From the NCBI GenBank assembly GCA_029948255.1, contig JALIZF010001884.1, positions 744,001 to 808,000 on the forward strand: a stretch of 64,000 nucleotides of DNA. Reading direction: 5' to 3'. The notes beneath the pieces were generated by a model. That model was not told where the DNA came from. It saw only the letters and a program-made list of their open reading frames with translations, and did not search any database. Positions 60,731 through 64,000 of the stretch are shown one piece after another. The stretch comes from Telmatactis stephensoni. Taxonomy: Eukaryota; Cnidaria; Anthozoa; Actiniaria; Isophelliidae. Both the position numbers and the translations under genes were made by a program. Numbering within the stretch: the stretch's first letter is position 1; every line of letters starts with the position of its first letter.

Positions 60731-63311
60731 TAACTACCTATGCATGTGAATTAAAGTGCAGTTGTGGGCGAAATGAAGTCCCATGCACATGGGACTTTCA
60801 ATCACATATACTTTTTGCGGCAGCTGCCCCTCTAAAGCTCGTGGAATGGAGATGAAAAACCGCAGACCGCCAGCAACGCAGGCTAACGACAACCGTGTCC
60901 ATAGAACATTGAAATGATAATAAATGTTTTGGGAGGAAGGGTGGGAAAAGCATGAACACGGCATCAGGGATATGAGTTGAACCTGACTGAATGGGCAACG
61001 GACGCGTAACTTGGAGTCATGGGGTAGAGGTGATAAGGAAGTTCAAGTTTGCACAAATTGAACATGAATTGAAATGGAATTATCTAAAATATCAAGAATA
61101 ATATAGATATAAAACTTATCAGATATACGAAAACTGAGAGCGAAAACCTGACGAAATCCAGTGATTGCTTAGTCTCCTTCGTGTCTAGTCTCGTCACGCA
61201 ACGTCTTCCCCACCCCCATCCCCACGCGAAGCTTAAGGGAAAGGGCCTGGAAACAAGGTTGGCGATATCTCACCGCGCTAAAAATGTATATAGAAGACAT
61301 CCTCACCAAATTTGGCATAACTAATCTTTATATATAGTGTTATCTGCAAACCTATGGAGCCACTTTTGATTATTTTCTATTTGTCAAAAGTTATTGAAGA
61401 ACGTTTGTAGAAAGCAAAAGTTATTGACTTATTGATTTTCCGGCAAATAATTTGGTTGCTATGGAGACCGACCTACTTTGCTAGGTGTGAGCAATACACG
61501 TGCCATACATCACCGATTTACGTCACAGAAATGTCTTATTTGTTTTGTGACCTAAATGATGTGTGATTCACTAGGTTGTAACTACTCTCCTTGGGTTTTG
61601 GTGAACTTTTGAATGTTTCCTATAAATAAAGTCAAAATGCACTTCACAGTGCCGCATAGGTACGGCAGCCAGCCAATCAGCGCGCGGTTTATATATATCT
61701 CAAATATTTTATCAAAAAATGTATCAACGATTTACTGAATAAAACTTAAAAGTTAAGTGGATTTTTGTTCTGACCATTAGAAGTATTTATATTACCCGAA
61801 GTTAAACCCGGACAAATAAGTATATCAGGAAAATTAGATTACGAGATCATTTCAAAGGGATGACTAAATTGAATCACAAAAGAACGGCTTAGCATTTATG
61901 CAGTTCGGTCAAACTTTCACGTCACTGAATGCAGTATACTAGCCAAGCAAGGCGTTATTATAAATTCGTATATTCATAAAAAAATTTGCTCTAAGATTAA
62001 AAAACATAGTTTAACAGCAAACAGCAAAACTTGTCCAGATAGCTATCGAAAATTGGCTTAATACACGCACATAAATCATTTATCAAAAATATTACTTTAG
62101 AAATTCTTCAGTGCTGGTTTAATTGTCAGGGTTTCCGTTCACAATATAATTTAATTACCTTTATCTCTTTGTAAAACCAGTCCAAACATGCATGATTACA
62201 AATTGAATATAAAAATAAACGCAAACTTAACAATCGCCAAAAAGTAAAAACAGTCACAATGTACTATTTTTCAAGAAACAATGGCATATCGGTATCAAAA
62301 TGTAAATACTTTTGAGATGGTGAATCACTGTTACATTTTGTAAGACGTTTAATTTGTCGAAATATTTTAAAGCATTTTTTTTTCAAATACAGCCAGTATA
62401 TTTATCTTCTGGTCAGTCCAACATTTAACGAAACTACCTGTTCAAAGTCGTGCCGTTGTCATGGCAATTAATGACCGTACTAACATGAACGAACATTGAA
62501 ATGGCTTTTTTTTAAACCACAGGAAATCTTAGAATAGATTAACTGGAATTATTATGGATATTACGCAGACCAAAAAGGAGCTTATCCTAGGAAAGCAATT
62601 ATAAAGGAAAAAATGATTTTGAGTGTTATGCCAAAGAGACTGATATTTCGGTTAAAAATTACAGGTTTTTGGAGAAAATTTGTGACGTATGTTTGCACGG
62701 TGGGTTTCTGGGTATGTCCAGACCATGTTTACCTGTGTAGTCACTCTAACTAAAAAGTCATTCTTGGCAAAATTAATGCGGGATGCATCTGAATATACAA
62801 ACTCTAATATATCATCTACTTCCCGTTTGAAACATTTCTAAGAATCTGAAATAATTACTGGATATATACTGCATCAGTTTTTGCCATAAAGCAATAACAA
62901 GTGAATAAATTGGCATATTTCGTGATGAGAGGCCAGAGGTTTAATCTACCTCCCAAACCACAGCTGCTTGATATTGAGAAACTAAACTCCAAATCAAAAT
63001 AATGAAAGGAGTTTCTATATATTTCGTTTAGAATATTTGTATAGATTATTGCTTGTTAGTGGTAATTGAAAATCTTTTTGTCAGAAGGCAAAAAGCGACT
63101 TTCGTAACCGGACGAACAGACAGAAGATATTCAAGCGTTTTTAGAATTAAGAGAACAATATTATACCAAATGATGATAGATGGTAATAAAAGCTTAGAAA
63201 GCCTGTCCAGTCAACTTGATGAACCTAATAGAAAGCATCGAGTTCGAAACTTCATCGCTGACGGCCATGTCTAAACTAATTATCTAACATCAGTTCATAA
63301 GAATTTTTTAC
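60731..63311. other. No gene recognised
   Basis: AT-rich with CCAATCAGCGCGCGG at 61673-61687 followed by TATCTCAAATATTTTAT, which is also found near 33465. A 73-codon frame at 63053-63274 is basic and lacks family resemblance. Confidence 0.4.
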
Positions 63312-63429
63312 CTTTCTTTAAGCCAGATTCCTCAGTGATTTTCTCTTCAGTATCCTTTTTACCTATTTTCTGAATATCCTCAGTGGAGGTTTTTTTGAAT
63401 AAATTACAAAAAATTTCACTTTGACTTTC
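63312..63429 (-). CDS. Candidate internal coding exon, lysine/glutamate-rich
   Basis: On the minus strand GTCAGCAG precedes GAAAGTCAAAG and AAGAAAG precedes GTAAAAAA, giving an acceptor and a donor around a 118-base open stretch. It would encode about 39 residues, including EDIQKIGKKDTEEKITEESG. The family is not recognised. The composition suggests a charged, helical or disordered segment. Neighbouring exons were not identified, so this may be chance. Confidence 0.3.
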
Positions 63430-63489
63430 CTGCTGACGCTAAAGGCCGGTATGAAATAAAGATAAGCTAGAGACAGCTTTCTCGTCTTT

Positions 63490-63510
63490 CTTGATTCAAC
63501 ATGGCGGCTT
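63490..63510. promoter_or_regulatory. YY1-like ATGGCGGC site
   Basis: CAACATGGCGGCTTAC matches a YY1 core and lies about 65 bases beyond the candidate exon at 63312-63429, as expected for a promoter-proximal site. Confidence 0.3.
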
Positions 63511-63975
63511 ACAGTAATCAATTAAGCAACATTGCATTAATATTGAACCTTTTCGGTGTTTGTTAAAATTAGCAATATAACACACAGTTAATTAATTCCC
63601 ATCTACGCCGATACGAGAGTAAGAAATTTCGAATTCCGTCTCTGTTTTGTTGACTGTGAATAGAGGCTCTTCAACTAATGCCGTCATCCTGAGTGTGGTG
63701 GGCCCCTAAGGGAACAGGACAAGAGCAAGACCGTTTATTCTACTCTCGTCAGATCACCTTAATGCGCTTTATATTACCGGTAATTGCTGAGCTTCGGAAG
63801 ATTAAGCATAAAAATTGTATAATTGATCATTAAAATAAAACTCAAACTTGTAGCTAATAAAAAAAGCAAACATTTCTATTACAGTTTCCCATACCAAGCT
63901 ACCTACTAAAGGTTGTCGAGTTTCAGTGCTATAATAAAGAAAATATTCTTTCAAATTATTTTTTGTTAAATCATA

Positions 63976-64000
63976 ATGGCGGCGGAAGATATTCCACACA
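63976..64000 (+). CDS. Possible gene start, cut by window end
   Basis: ATAATGGCGGCGGAAGATAT opens MAAEDIPH and runs off the window. The context (ATGGCGGC at a start codon) is common for housekeeping genes. There are too few codons to identify it. Confidence 0.25.

Overview
This is animal nuclear DNA, most likely from an anthozoan cnidarian such as a stony coral or a close relative. That placement is inference. It rests on the AT-rich background, many short introns, single-exon rhodopsin-like receptors, and a dense load of small foldback repeats, SINEs and MITEs. No bacterial operons, rRNA genes, CRISPR arrays or functional tRNAs were recognised.

Layout. (1) 1-7.5 kb: a single-exon gene of unknown function (2489-3007, minus), a decayed LINE 3' end and several terminal-inverted-repeat elements. 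(2) 7.6-21.7 kb: two almost identical class A-like GPCR genes in inverted orientation (7682-8902 minus, 20344-21564 plus). They are separated by 11 kb of MITEs, hairpins and a 1.1 kb TTA-flanked element. (3) 21.7-24.1 kb: a decayed LTR-retrotransposon fragment, a TTAA-flanked foldback element and a SINE. (4) 24.2-49.4 kb, minus strand: the complete coding region of the FACT histone-chaperone subunit SPT16 (SUPT16H). I reconstructed it here as 37 exons encoding about 1044 residues. Every junction keeps phase except for three single extra bases clustered in exons 8, 13 and 14. An intact 4331-bp Ty3/gypsy retrotransposon with two identical 141-bp LTRs sits antisense in intron 31. Many other introns hold SINEs, MITEs and long hairpins. 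(5) 49.4-56.9 kb: the SPT16 promoter, then TTAA-flanked and other foldback repeats with no convincing gene. (6) 56954-58159, minus: a third GPCR of the biogenic-amine type with the D3.32 aspartate. (7) 58.3-64 kb: mostly repeats and unannotated sequence. There is one candidate minus-strand exon (63312-63429) and a possible first codon stretch running off the right edge.

The genes do not form one pathway. SPT16 is a nuclear transcription and replication chaperone. The receptors are plasma-membrane signalling proteins. The most informative features are the inverted receptor pair that lacks the activation arginine, the young retroelement inside an essential gene, the clustered frame errors in SPT16, and the recurring foldback families that share termini and target sites.
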